In this document: piece by piece, positions 1 through 14,040 of the stretch
How positions within the stretch are numbered: the first letter of the stretch is position 1
Layout of the letters: each line of letters starts with the position of its first letter
Assembly (NCBI GenBank): GCA_003993805.1
Contig: RSEF01000004.1
Location: 13,063,645-13,127,644, forward strand
DNA: 64,000 bases
DNA from: Himantopus leucocephalus
Taxonomy: Eukaryota > Chordata > Aves > Charadriiformes > Recurvirostridae
Direction: 5' to 3'
Notes under the pieces: model-generated
What the model was told of the DNA's origin: nothing
The model's database searches: none
Seen by the model: the letters and a program-made list of their open reading frames with translations, nothing else
Translations under genes and position numbers: made by a program

Positions 1-2587
1 TTTTTTTTTCATTTTTAAAGATCTTTTTAGTTGTATAGTGACAGGTTAATTCCCTTTCAAAAATAAAAAGCTCTCTGTGGAAAGTGATGTTTAGGAGGCA
101 TACAAGTGTTAATTATTAAGAGATTCTCCTGTTTGCTTTATCTAGAACCCCACACGTGACCAGTGTTAGTTGTCTAGATGATATACTGGAACATTTTTCT
201 TAATTAGGCACTGTCTAGAAAGGACATTGTTTAAGCTGTCTGTGTAACCTTTGGTGATTGCTGATCCTAAAGAAATTTGGTTCTTCACTGCAGGCGTAAG
301 ATTGCAGCTGGTTCTTAGAACTCTCATGTATGTTGCATTTCTATAGTAATTTTCTATAGAAGTATCACTTACAGGCATTAGAAAATATTCCTTATACTTA
401 TGATGCAAATAAAGATGTTCCTTTTCATTTTACAAGAGGAGAAACTGAAGTGTGAGGTTTACTTGTCTGAGATAAGCTGGTCAGCTTGGCAAAATAAAGA
501 GTTTACATCTCTCTTGCCAGTGCATGTGGGTGTTCAGAATCATGTCCTAGAGTCCATCTCTGTAATGCCATGTAGTCTGTGTTCCCAGTCATGGTATAGA
601 CAAGAAAAGGTTCTTTTTCCTCAAAATGCCTTCCCTGCCTCACTCCACATACAAACTTATCGTACATATTTCTTGCCTTTCCAGTACTCTTTTTTTTTTT
701 CCAGATAATCTCACATATATTCTGTGGCAGGTTTTCCTTGAGTAGGGGATGATGTTTCACTCATGCAATATTTCCCTCATTCTAAAAGATCAGGTAAGCA
801 CTTTGCCAGCTGATCTGCACCCAGTCATGCTTTCTTTATCCATATACAATCATGGAGTTGGCAGGGCCTCCTGTATGCAAAGGAGTCATTAGTTTGTTTA
901 CACAATCATTTTTTCCTTGTAGAGGGGAATAGGAGAAATGTTTACAACTTTGAGGGGCATGTGGTAGACATGCAAAACCAGGCTTTTAGGTGTGCATCTG
1001 CCTTATGTTGTAGAAGTCCTACTACTCGGTAAGGCAAAGAATATTCACCAAAATTTACAAGGAGTCTCAGCAGGACTAAGAGGTCAGGAACTACCATCTG
1101 ATATGCTATGACAGTTTGCACAAGTTGAGAGTATGAGCCAAAACCTTTCCCTTTCTTTCTTCTGAATTCTGCACCCTTTGAAATAAATCATGCACACGGT
1201 GTGTTTTCATCCCCACGAGGTGTGGCAAGCAGGACAACCTGCTCACCATAGTGTCCTTCCCATGTAGCTGGTCAAGGTTACTATTTTGCTCTTCTGACAC
1301 ATTATCAATTATCCTGCCAACAGACTGATACTGGACCTGTAGTTTTCTTATAAAATAAAAAACTGAGTTTAATTAAATCATCAGTAACTTGGACCTAATT
1401 ATTTCAGACAGTATTTAATTAATGTTTCATGGATACCTAATGTAATTAGGGTTCCTTTAATAAGACCTTCTATGACATTAAAATATATGACCTTTATCTT
1501 TCTTATCATCCATAGTCTGACAACTCAGATTTGTCATTTTCACTATAGGTATAGTTTGATTAAATAGAACAGAACATAAAATTAATCTAGCAAATTATAC
1601 TTGTTTGTTTCCTTTTTTTTTGCTACTTAAAGACTAATAAGTTAAGTCTTTTAATTAGCAGTGTCGGTACAAATGTTCATGCTAGCGTTTTACCTTTGTG
1701 TTTTTTCAGACTGTCTCTTTTGTATATCATTTTTTATGACAAAAGTAGATAACAACCAGGCTTTATTAATCTTGGTGAAGGGTTCAATCTTTTAGATATG
1801 AAAAATAAGGAGGTATTCTTGACAGTTACAATGACTAGTAATTTTTTAAAAATTAAGGCAATTCTGCAAAGGACTTAACTTTTCTGGTCACAAACTTCCC
1901 AAACATAAAACTGTAGTTTTAATGTGAATGAATATAAGTGAGATTACTAGGCTGGGCATGCTTGCTTGTTAGGAGCTACAGGTTCTCGCTTCTTTACTGT
2001 TGTTTTGGAGTAGTTACTCAAGATCCAGTGAAAGAGCATTTGTCATATGCAAAACACAAAGAAAGAGAATGTGATTGAAAGGATATTATAAGCTTCCTTG
2101 GAACAACACTCCTCTGATCTTGTTTCCTCACTCCCCAAAGAGCTTTTCTATCTCACCTTCAATAGTAGAGCTACTCCAGTGACTTCACTCATGTTTGATT
2201 AAGTTCCACTCACTGAGTTAGGGATTACTAATGTATGTAAAATTGGGCACATAGGTAAGAGTTTTGCTAAGTCATAGCACTGACATTCATAATCCTGTTA
2301 CTGTAATTGAAGAGACGGGCAGCTGCCTCAAGGTATGCATGAAAAAAAAGCATTAGAAGTTAAAAAAGCAGAATGCAACCTGGCTATTTAGTAAGCTAAT
2401 ATGAATGTTCCATGCACAACAAAAATACAGGTACAAAGTGCAGAGGTATAAAAATGGAATAGTTTCAATTTACTTCTATTCATGTTTTGGTTATTTTGAA
2501 TGTCAGATCTTTGGAATATGGATAGTTTCCACCAACTTTGTGTCTAGTAAAAATAAACCAAAAAATTGGAACTGATTATTTTCAGAC

Positions 2588-2811
2588 GCTCAACAAAAGG
2601 TTTAGGTAAATTGTAGTTAGAGTAACAACACAAAGCTTAAAAAGTATCAGTGACGTATAGTGCACTTCTTTTCATTACGCTAAGAAGAAACTGAGGAGNT
2701 GCTCAACAAACGGTTTAGGCAAATTGTAGTTAGAGTAACAACACAAAGCTTAAAAAGTATCAATGAAGTATAGTGCACTTCTTTTCATTACGCTAAGAAG
2801 AAACTGAGGAG
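2588..2811. repeat. 111-bp direct duplication split by a single N
   Basis: 2588-2698 and 2701-2811 are the same 111-bp sequence with about four differences. They are separated by N (2699) and one base. The layout is typical of two overlapping contig ends placed side by side rather than merged. It is most likely an assembly artefact, with the differences being allelic or base errors. Confidence 0.9.
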
Positions 2812-5800
2812 TGATCCTCTAGAGAAGGGACATAATTGATGTTGTTTTTCTGTTCTCCCACTCAATAAAAAACTAGGACAATGAAAACTCTTGGCTTAAC
2901 ACCAGTGCAGATGTTGAGGTGGAATAGCCTTGCTTTGTTTCCAGTGGAGAACGTAGAGAAGGAAGCAGTTTACTGACTCATGCTTTTATTCTCTTCTTAA
3001 GAGTTTTAACACCAGAGATGTTGACCGGACAGAGAACACGTTAAACAAGTTGGTGATCACTACAGAGTAGATTTCAGAAACAGTCTTTGAGGAACAGGGG
3101 AGTTGTCCTCTGCTCCACTCCAGAAAAGGGCAGAAACTCATGCTGAATTATAAGCCTGTGAAGAATCCCATTTAAATCTATGAAGATATTCACACACTTA
3201 AAATTAAACATGAGCTGAAGGGTTTTGCTCCATAGGCAAGGAACAGGCTTAGTGAGCTATCTGGTCTACACAGGGTCTGTTGAGGTGATAAGGAAGAATG
3301 AGCAAAGAGCTGTAGTTGTGGTAATTAAGGGTAGGAAAACAGTCTGAGCAGCCTAAAAGAATAAAATACTAGGTAAACACTGGGCATCTCATTTCCTTTG
3401 ATTTATTCCAATATTCTACCGTAGCTACCTGGAGTAGTTAGCAGTTTAATATGTGCATAACCCAAAATGTAACATGAGGGTTATAGAGCAGTATCGCCTG
3501 GGTAACATCACTGATAATACATTTTAATTTCCTCCTGCAACTTCGAGCCTTTTCATACTAACATAACCAGGCACTGTTTCAGATCTATTAACGTCTCTAA
3601 AGATGACCTGTAACCTTCCAGTAAGTCCTGTTCACTATAGAACTGTGGATATTTATCAGGGCCTTCAAACTATGGAAATATATGATGTCCAAGAAAAATA
3701 AAATAAATAAAAAAGTCACCAGATGCCAGAGAGAAACAGTATCTGAAAAAAGTGATAACAGCAGCTTCTTATAAAAAATTACAGAAATTCTTGTATAGAG
3801 TCCATGATCTTCTTCCCATTGAAATCAAAACAGTTACATTCAGCGCACAGCAACCCCTGACTTTATACATTAAATAAAATTGTCATGTTGATTTAATAAG
3901 TCTTAATTAGTACCTATATGTTGTTTGCTGATTGCAGACTATGATTACCTTTGAGAATAGAGTCACTCACCAGTACTAGCAGTATTCAATTAAGATTTTA
4001 AAATGTAATAAAGTCAGTGACCAAGATTCATCCCACTTGCATAAATTCCCAGTAGGGGAAGAGGATGTGAAGGGGTTAAGCCCAGGAAATTTATCACTAC
4101 TCAAACAGGCAGCTGCAGAATTCCACTCCGATTGCTGTGGTGAATCTATGCTGAGCAAAGCCTCCCGCTGAAAAGGGTTTTGGGGATAGGAGAACGGAAA
4201 AAAAAGTCTTTCCCCTAGCCCTTTCTCATTCACCTGTCTTATAATCTTTTGCATTTGATATTGTCCTCTGATCAGCTGATGACCTGATGATTCTCTCCTT
4301 GCAGTTAGTTTTTGATATTTTACATCACACATTTTTATAGCCACCACAGTTAGCTTTCATCATTTTCTTCATTAACACGATGAAAATTGAATCACGGTGA
4401 GCCTCTCTCTGAATAGAAAACACCTAATCTATCCATGGATATTCAAGAGAAATGTGATTAATATAGAAATATGTACGGGATTAAAAAAAATTGATCCAAG
4501 CATGTAAAAATAAATTGATCTGATTACACAGATTACTGAAAACTGGTCACCTTGGCTACATTAGGACCTTTAAAAGCAAACACAAATCAGTGAATCATTT
4601 TAATCAAATTTAATTTAGATTATACACTTTCACATAAAATCTAATTTAGTTGGAATTACTCGGTCATGACTTGTCTGCTCCCCACAGGACAAGGTTAAAG
4701 AGATTACATTTGGGTTCATGTCAGCAGCATCTGCTAGTTAGCCCTCTGAATGCTGATTTAATGAGAGAGGTTATGCTTAGTCTCTTGGAAAGATTTCTGG
4801 TTTAGGCAGGTGCTTGAGAGATGTTATTAATTTAGGATGATACAAGGAATGATATTATTGTACTTGGAAAATTCTTGTATTGATATTTTCATGTATATAA
4901 AATACCCTGGTGTTTTTCTTTACATCTGATTAGCAGCTTTTGAGGGTTTCCCTCTAATCTGTCATTAATATACTGCTTTAGAGAGATAGAAGATTCCTTT
5001 TAAAGAAAGAACAGCTTTTTTAATATGAACAATTATCTTGGGGCTTGTCTGCAAGAGGCATCAAGTGAGCATTAAGCTGCAATATGAATTTACAGAGAAC
5101 TAGAGGGTACCAACTCTACATGTAGGCAATGCCTTATTGTCTTTCACCTATGGAAAATCTACACCTACAGTCAGATCATTCACAGAGAGCACCTTGCATT
5201 CTAGCCCACCTGCTCTGCAAACAGACTTTTTATTTCTGTGTATTCAGCTATCCAGAGCCAGGTTCCATCCCCCTTTGATACTTAACACTGAGTTTTTACA
5301 CTGAAATGAATAGGATGCATTGCAGTTAGTAACTAATTGATGGAAAAAAAGTCTAAGTGAGTTTAGCTTTTGGTGTTGAATGTAGTGAGACCAAACTCCA
5401 TTCTGATGGAGCAGCTACTTCACAGCAGAAACAGAGGCAGTGGTCACTATTTTATACTTCTTCAGCCCTGTTGCAGAAGATAAGAAGGTCAAAATAATTC
5501 TGAAAACCTGTTGCTCAGTACCTCACTGAACCAGAAAATTTACAACTGCATTATGAATCACCAGGGTTGCCAAAGATATGTCCATGACTCTCCAGACAGA
5601 AATCAGTGCACAGGCACAAAATGCAGTGTGCATAAGACACGCTTACTCAGGTATCTGCTGCTCCTCTGACCTAACTGCTGGATGCACAGAAATCAGAGAC
5701 AGAGGCTAACCCCACAAATTCTTCCTGGACAGAATTCCCACAAGGAAAAAAGGACACACTGAGAGACGCTGGACATACATAACCTTAACTGATTCACTAA

Positions 5801-8800
5801 CCCAGCAGGTAAACAGTGGACTTAACTGGACTTAACTGTCATAAAGTATGTCCCTGCCTATCCACGAGCTTTTCATCCTGGAGTAGTTTTCTCCCACATA
5901 TAAAAAAGATGAGCCAGGAATTCATACAGGGTAAATCAGGACCACTTCACTAAAATCAATAGGAGTTGCATCAATTTTAGACACACTGCATGTTTTCTGC
6001 TGTTTTTTTAAGCACTGTTTATGGTTCTCCAGAAGGAAAAAAGTATTGGAACTATTAATCCCTGAAGTTCTGATAAAGAATTTTGAATAACAATTGAAAT
6101 TCATTATAAAATTTTACTGTTTCGATGCATAATTTCCCTGGCGGAGGGGCTTAAAACTCTCTTTGTAATTACCATAACAGCATAAGGGTTGAGCCATTAA
6201 AATAATCTCTGGCAATTCTGTATGATTCATGTTATTTATGAAGAATGCTGCAGACACAATGTTCTTTGCTACACACTGTCTGTTTTCTGTATATCTGTCT
6301 ACCCTTTCTCTTCCCCTATGTATGAATGGTCAACTCTTATATATGTACTAGAAGAATCTACATCTCCAAAATTAATAAATCCACCCTGAAGAAATACCAT
6401 TTATATATGACATCCATAATCATATCAAAGAAAACTGGGCAAAATTGAGAAAAATGGGGACATACCTTATTACAATTACCTTCTATTCTGGCATATTTTT
6501 CTTATTAGCAGTGCAGACAAAAGGCAGCCCTCCTATTTTATTTTAAATGAGCCTGATAGAAGTATCTCATCCACTTCATTTTCATATTAAATTGCACTGT
6601 GGAGCCCGATCCTCCTGCCTTTACTCAGGCAAAATACCTACTGCTGTCCCTGGAAACAATGTCTGTGTAAAGATTACAGGGTTAGGACCTGGTATTTACA
6701 CTTTTGCCCCGGCTAACCACTGATATTGATTCTGTGTTGCATGTGGCATTCCCAAATCGTCTTTTAAAGAGGGAAATACGCAAATGCTGTACTGAACTTG
6801 GTCAGCCTTTGATAAGAACAAAAGTGAGCACACAGTGCTTTCGTTTAGAAATGGCACGGCTCTGTAGCACTTGTGACAAGGTAAAGGCATGTTAAGCTTG
6901 TGTGAATATATTTCCTAAGATGGTACTAGTGTCAAAATACCAAATACTTTTTGCATCCAAATTACCTGTTTGAGTTTACAGAAGTTTTACATTCACAAAA
7001 TGCACAGAAGGAGATACTGAAGTTTTCTGCCAGTGTCCTACAGATGCACAGGCAAAGCCTTGGCCGGCTGATATTTGTGAAGCACCAGCAAGAACAACAG
7101 AACCGTGCTGTTTCACATGGCTCATAGGTATGGCCAGAGACAAATGATAATAACAATTCCTGATTCTAATGTAATTAGATGATTCTACATTTGAAGAAGC
7201 GTTCAAAAATATGCTACACAAACATTGTGTACTTAACCCAGCTACCTAACTGGTTATCTGTATGGAAACAGATTCCAGACTTAGTTATGTTTGTATAATC
7301 CTGGTATAAATGTACACCATTTACATCATGTCCCTGCTTCCCTGAAATGTGCTTCTGTCCCCAGAATTCACCCAAGTGAAATTCAAAGAGACAAAATGGA
7401 AATAAAGTGAAACATATTAAAATAAGTGAAACGATTGTGTTCTAAATTAAAAATCTTATGCATTGAAAAATAGATTTTAACATATTCCGTATTTGAGGCA
7501 TAAATTTCAATGTTGGAGCAGTATAAAGAAAGAAATGCAATAAAAGTTAAAAACAAAATGCTGACCCTAAGAGTGCCAAAAATTGACAGAGTTCATACGG
7601 AGTTCTGAACTTCCTGATTTGAACCTCCTTCTATTAAATTATCACAATAAACACACAGTCTAATACAAAATACAGGAGAGACAAAAAATCTCCTGCTTAG
7701 TTCAAGTTCATGAAGGAAATATAAATAGCATTGCCACTCATCAAAATTAAGATTTTTAGAAAACTGGGGAAAAAGTGCTGAGTTTAATTATCTCTTTTAA
7801 TTAGCTCACTAGATAGCTATTTAATTCCTATGATCATAGAAGAACAAGCAGAGCCTTTCGCGTACTGTTTCTGTCAGAATTCTTCAGATGCAAAAAAACC
7901 CCCATTTTTCCTGCTATTGCAGTAATTTTTATTTATAGACCATTTCTAATGCAAATATTGGCCTAAAATCAAGTGCTAAGGAGGCTGACTGTCTTGGCAA
8001 TGGAGATAGAGTAGGAATGTAAAGGATTAGAGTGCTTAATGTACTGGAAAGAAGTTTATCAATACTGACAATTCTCACAGTGCTTAATCAAACATTTAAG
8101 ACAAGTGGAGAAGCAGACAGTAAAGACTTTGGGGCTTTTGAACAATAAAAGCAAACAAACTGTCTTGTTAGAACATGTCAATTTATGGTGGAATAAAGAA
8201 ACGCCTATAATTTAGTTACTCTTTTCATATAGATAACTAGTGGCTTTAGGTAGCTAGCTAAAGTCTACTGACTTTAAAATGACTGCAAGTAACTCCTGAG
8301 GAAAATGAAGTATAACTTTTGTCCTTTTTTTAATTGAATTCTACTGTTAAGCTTCATTTACAGTTTGATGCCTATTAAGGAGGATTATGATTTTTTTTTC
8401 CTTAGAGGCAATTTATCAATGGATTTTTTAAAATGAGCACATGATAACTGACGCAAGGGTCTGATCCTTCAGTAACACATCTTGTGTTTACCTACCAGAG
8501 CTGGAGTCTGTTCTAGAGACAGGACCAGGACCAGAGGTGGGAGACAAGTGCTGCTCTGTATCTCTCTGCAGGGTTAATCTGGGAGAGAGGCTCATAGAAC
8601 TGAATTGCCTGGGCTAGATCTCAAATAACAACAGCCTGCACGTTCCCTACTTGAAATTTTGCTGTTGATTCAGGATACCTAGAATCCTATCTAAAAGGCT
8701 TGACTTAAATCCCACTGTAGTTTTGACTAATATTCTTAGTGAAAATCTGTATACAATTTGAAGACAAAATAGATTCCAGTTTCTGGTTGGATTTCAGTGG

Positions 8801-10683
8801 TACTGAGATAAACGTAAGGTAACTCAGCAGTAGTCATGCTGTATCATTGGATTTACACTTGGTATGATACCAATCATCATACCAATGCTCTTAATCTGGC
8901 ACTTGGTATCCTGGTATCAGAACTAAAAATCAATAAATATTTTTAAGAAAACAGGTGCTTTAAGACCAGGAATGTTAAATTCCCATGTGACAGAGCAGTA
9001 GGAATATACTACAGACTATGTGAGCAGAGCGAAAGGGAAGTTACTTCCTTGAGGTAATCTCAGCGGCCAACAAAATAATAAAAATAGAGATGACTGCTTA
9101 TCAAACTAGTGGTAATATGACACCTACTACAGTAACATATTTGTCACCCAGTAACTTAGTTAAATTAAACTCTCAGAAGAAGAGTAGAGCAGGACCCTGA
9201 GCTGTTAGCTAAAAACCAGAAAATGAAATAAAAGATGTTCAGTTCAAGAGTGGAATTAATTAGGAAGCAGTAAGCAACTGAAAAGCAATAAGAATTCAAG
9301 ATGGCATTTTTATTCGCTTTTTCAGAACTGAGTATAATTCCAATTATCTTGAGTTCCTTTATGTAGTCTGCTGCTACAAGCAAATATCCTGTGCCTACTA
9401 CCTCCCCACATTGCCTGAAGTTCATGGAAGCTGTGTGTCAAATTCCCGCAAAACACTTCTGGCGTTTTAACTTCATTTGTATCTATTAGTCTTTAACTAC
9501 ATGCAACCATTATTAGATTCCAGATTAGTTACTGTTTGCTACTAGATCTCAATTAGCACTCAAAAATGTTGTTTGTCAAGAGGCTACGCTCCTGTTCAGT
9601 TCATGTTTTTCCAGAAAACTGGATAATGCTACTCCAAATATAACTGTTCTGATGCAGTCGATTTTGACCACATAGAAAATGTCCTAAAATAGAATATTTT
9701 CTCTCAAAGAGCAACAACAACAAAAGACATAATTTACCTAACAAACAAGATTTGAACTGTCTTGATATTGCTATCAAACTTTTCAGATATACATCAAACC
9801 CCATTTGTTCATCAATAGTATGTAAGGTGGTAGTAAGCTGTAGCCTGATTTCAATAATAATAATAAAAAATAATCTAGTACGCATTTTGGCAACTGAGTG
9901 ATAGCTGTGTTTAAACCAACTCTTCCAGTTTAGAATTTAATATGACTTTGGCATGTTACAGTTGGACCTTGTAGGTCTGGTGCTCAAAACTTAAAGCTGC
10001 CCTGGCTACATAATGAATATGCAGATGTGAACTTAATTTGTGCGTCTGTTTACCATTATCACACATGCGAATAGACAACTACTTTCTTGGCCATTCACAC
10101 CTACTAATACCCCATATGCACACACAATCGTGCTAATTTTGCATGCAGATTATAAGCTCTGTTGCATGTCTTGAAAACTGAAAATTCCCACGTAGTGGTA
10201 ATATCACTTTGGTATTTGTACTAAAATGATTTTACCTTATTATGTGTAATCCTGTTCTTGTTCAGCCATTTACATTTTTTTACAGTAATTTATCTGGTCT
10301 CCACTTACCTGGACACATCTAGATTTTTAGAAAGAAGCTATTGCACAAAATATTGCACCTATTGCACTGGTCTGTTAGCTGGAGTAACTTCACTAAACAC
10401 ATTCCTCTTACACAGAATTCATATCAAGCAAGTGAAAATATGCTATGTGCAACGTTTTTCTTTTTTTTCTTTTTTTTTTCTTGTAATTTTCATGTTAGGG
10501 ACTCCTACTCTTAATAAGGAATATGCAGGGGGAAACATCTATTAATTTAACCAGTTTTAATCAGTCAGTTGAAGACACTTGTAAAATCATACCATCAATG
10601 TCAATTATTATTAAATTATCATTCTTCTATCCATTTTGTAAAGATGGAGTAAAGGGACTACTTATCTGTTTTCTAAAGAAAAA

Positions 10684-11151
10684 CAGTAGGTTGTATTTTC
10701 TTATGCTATAAGTTGCAGTAAAGTCAGTGGTATAATGACATTGTAAAACTTACATCGATAGATAATTTATCCTGAAGACTATATAAGATATTATCTATAA
10801 TTTTGATCATGTTTGTCTTTAATTACCCTTTCCCCAGAAACTCAGAAAAGAATAATTCAAAACAGAGAGTCTGCTCAAAGTTGCCCTACTCCTATGCCTC
10901 AAACTTTAGGAATGATANGCAGTAGGTTGTATTTTCTTATGCTGTAAGTTGCAGTAAAGTCAGTGGTATAATGACATCGTAAAACTTACATCGATAGATA
11001 ATTTATCCTGAAGACTATATACGATATTATCTATAATTTTGATCATGTTTGTCTTTAACTACCCTTTCCCCAGAAACGCAGAAAAGAATAATTCAAAACA
11101 GAGTCTTCTCAAAGTTGCCCTACTCCTATGCCTCAAACTTTAGGAATGATA
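10684..11151. repeat. ~233-bp direct duplication split by a single N
   Basis: 10684-10917 and 10920-11151 are near-identical (several substitutions and a 2-bp indel) and are joined by N at 10918. This is the same signature as at 2.6 kb, so it is probably unmerged contig overlap rather than a real tandem duplication. Confidence 0.9.
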
Positions 11152-12299
11152 AATGCAAACTGACTTGTTTGCAGAACAATTTACTGGGAAAGACTGATAA
11201 TTGTATATAATATTACCTTAACTCTAAGTGAAAAGAATGACAGAACAAAATATATTCTGCCATTAATAAGTCAGGGTCTACGCTGTACGGTGCCTAGACT
11301 GGAACTGCACTATTATTTAAGTGGGAACACTGATTCAGTCTCAGACCACTATCACATAAACAAAACAGAAAGACAGTTTCCAGTTTCCTCTTGTTCTTGC
11401 TCTAAATTGCTCAGTGATTGTGTCTACCAGTGTGCGTGTGTATGTGTGTGTACATATATATTTGTCCTATCTGTAACATTTTTGTCCGTCTGTAAACAGT
11501 AGGATTTTGGAAGCATGACAGGCATAACACGAAGAGCAAAACCGTATTGATCACGCTAACAGTCAGTATAAACAGAATCTATATTTGATCAAACTGGTAC
11601 AAGTATCTGTTATCATCATCCTTTAAATATTACAGGACTTTGAGATATATAAGCTGTAATTGTCATGGTTATGAAACTTCTTATTCAGCAAACATGCATG
11701 ACCTGGCCTGATGCCATGAGCGTAATAAATATATAAAAAAAAATAATAACATAAAACGCCCCTCTCATTTTGCAAGCATGTATCTGACAAAAATGGCAGG
11801 TGTGTGATTAGTGTAACCATTTCAGCTCTATTGTAGGCAATAAGACCAGGGTCAGGTATTTCTTCAAGTCTATAAATAAACAGTTCATGTTGTTTCTTGT
11901 CTAATTAGCTCAATGGAAAATAGATGAAATGTGTAGAGGTAGCAGGGCCAGAAGCTGGTAAATGACAAAGAAAATTTGAATGCTACTTTATATTGTAGCG
12001 ACACTTTTTTCTGATATCATTCTGAATGTGGAAATGTTGCTTTTTGTGTGTGATGTTAACATGGGAATAGGGAGAAATAACCGATTAGCATTTTTTTCAA
12101 GTCAGAAGTCCTCTATTTCATTGCAAATGATAGGACCAGAAACAAGACCTATTTATCCACATTTTCCTGGCAATTTAACTTGGAGGATTCTTCATGTGCA
12201 GGAGCGCTATGTACAGTCCCCTTACCACATTCAGTTCATGATGACTGAGTTATAATTGCAAGTTATTAAAGAGATAATGATGCAAAATTGGTAAGAGAA

Positions 12300-12480
12300 C
12301 CAGGGATTTCCAGCTCAGCGTACATAAGCCAGCAACGCCTACCAGACAGTAGTTTGGGGTTTTTTTGTAACCCCCTGGGATCAGCCCCAAAGACCTAGAA
12401 ATAAAGGGTTGTCTTTTGACCAGTTCATGTCCTCTGTGTCGTCTTGCCCTTTTTTGAGCAGGACGTTAGCACATGTCAGC
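12300..12480 (+). mobile_element. Possible solo LTR fragment (endogenous retrovirus)
   Basis: A segment with CCTGGGATCAGCCCCAAAG, then AATAAA (12400-12405) and a pyrimidine/GT-rich stretch ending TGTGTCGTCTTGCC resembles the R-U5 part of a retroviral LTR. I see no flanking retroviral genes, primer-binding site or second LTR. The call is weak; it could be unique sequence with a chance AATAAA. Confidence 0.25.
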
Positions 12481-14025
12481 AAATAGTGGAACTTGGCTTT
12501 GCTCTTAATCTTCAAAGAAAGTTTTTTTAAGTAAGGTGTAAGAGCATAAGTATCAATCCTGTATAAATCCAGCAGGTCTCACATCGCCCTTCAGTCTGGA
12601 CGTGTGCAGGTTTCCCTAGCGTAAGGTAGTAAACCTTAAAAATGTGTAGTTGGTTCAAGCTCACATCTTTACTTGATTAATCTCCAGTCACAGTGTAACA
12701 GTTATCAATGGAAAATGATTAGTCTGGGAAGTTTGATTGTTGCTTAATTCTGATTGTGCATTTTCATGCTATACAACAGCGCAGACATCTTTTCTCTGTA
12801 GCTCTCATTTCCTCAGACACTTAAAATTAAGGAAATCCAAAGGAATAATAACACTGTAAATTTAAATATGTTCTATGGCTTGTGATTATTTTTTGAATAG
12901 GAAAAATAGTAACAATTTTCCTTTACATGACAATGTTCTACCTGGTAGCTGCGCATCCCGTGGCAGCACTTGAGAAGCACCTGAATGCTGCAGAAAGCAC
13001 AGAGTGCCCTTGCCTGGGTTAGGAAATCAGCCCCTTAACCAAGCAGCGCAGAAGCCACGGGACCTTTGCTGATGAGGGACATGTGATTCCTATTCCCATT
13101 TATGTTGGTACACGAAGGTATAGGTTTTCTGTGTTTCAGTAGACATGTTATCTGTGAGCCAAGAACATCTGTTTTAACTGTGTCTTGCATGAGCTTGAAA
13201 AAAAATGTTTTTTGCAGACTAACTCTTACTCTTTAGAAAGTTTTAACTTTTTTTTTGCTATAATGACTGTAACAGTATTTTCCATGCCACTGTAGTTAGT
13301 CCCCAACTCATTCAAAACATATTCTTTACATATTATTTAACCAAGTTAAATTATGTAGAGCTTTAGATGGGATTGATAACATTTTCTCCATTCTCTGGAT
13401 TCTTTTGTCCTGGTGTTTCATTTGGACTGTTCCCAGTGAGTTACAAAATGTAGATCTGACTGTTCCCTTTCCATTAGTTCAGGTTTGCTTTGAGTCTTTT
13501 TCAGCTTGTAATATTTATGGGCATGATCTATTACAGATATGCTAGATGATCAAGCCCTGGGCTAATCTGATCAGCCCAAGAGATCTGATTCCACGTATTT
13601 CCTCTATGTTTCAGAAAGTTTTCATGCATTACCGTTATGCCCACTGTCTGCATCTCTCATCTGTAAATAGAACTAGTACTTCTATAGCTCACATGGAATG
13701 CTGTAAAGTAAAAACTGCACTGATTATTGTAATATATTCAAATACCATGATAGGAAGAGACATAAAAGCCTCAAAATAGAACCTGCAGTTCATTTGATTT
13801 TATGGAATGTGGAGAATGGAAGAATAAGGTCCTCATTTTTATTTAAAGACCGTAAATGAATGTTGCAATGTGTTGTGTGAGTTAACTGCCATTCTTCATG
13901 CAGCTTAGCTTGACTGAACCTGCAATGAGAAGCAACGTCTCTGTTGATTTGAGCAGTCTGGTTTTTCCATGCAACACCAAGGCACAACTACCTCCCACTA
14001 CTTTTCCATTAGCTTTACTGGGAGC

Positions 14026-14040
14026 CATTAGTATGCAAAT
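14026..14040 (+). promoter_or_regulatory. Near-consensus SOX/POU composite site
   Basis: CATTAGTATGCAAAT matches the SOX2-OCT4 composite CATTGTTATGCAAAT at 13 of 15 positions. The octamer half (14033-14040) is perfect and both differences are in the SOX half. It lies 10.6 kb upstream of SOX3. SoxB1 proteins commonly act with POU factors through such sites, including in SoxB1 enhancers. Function is inferred. Confidence 0.35.

Larger units (their letters stand above)
1..12299. other. Intergenic AT-rich DNA, no gene recognised
   Basis: Only short chance open frames occur (none over 125 codons). Apart from the two duplications listed separately, the sequence is unique. Perfect POU octamers lie at 403-410 and 7949-7956, a SOX/homeodomain-like CTTTGTAATTACC at 6161-6173, and a perfect 10-bp inverted repeat at 8859-8885. 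Nothing else could be assigned. Confidence 0.6.

Noticed and set aside
2588..11151. Real local tandem duplications
   Set aside because: Both cases have an N exactly between the copies, the signature of unmerged contig overlap.
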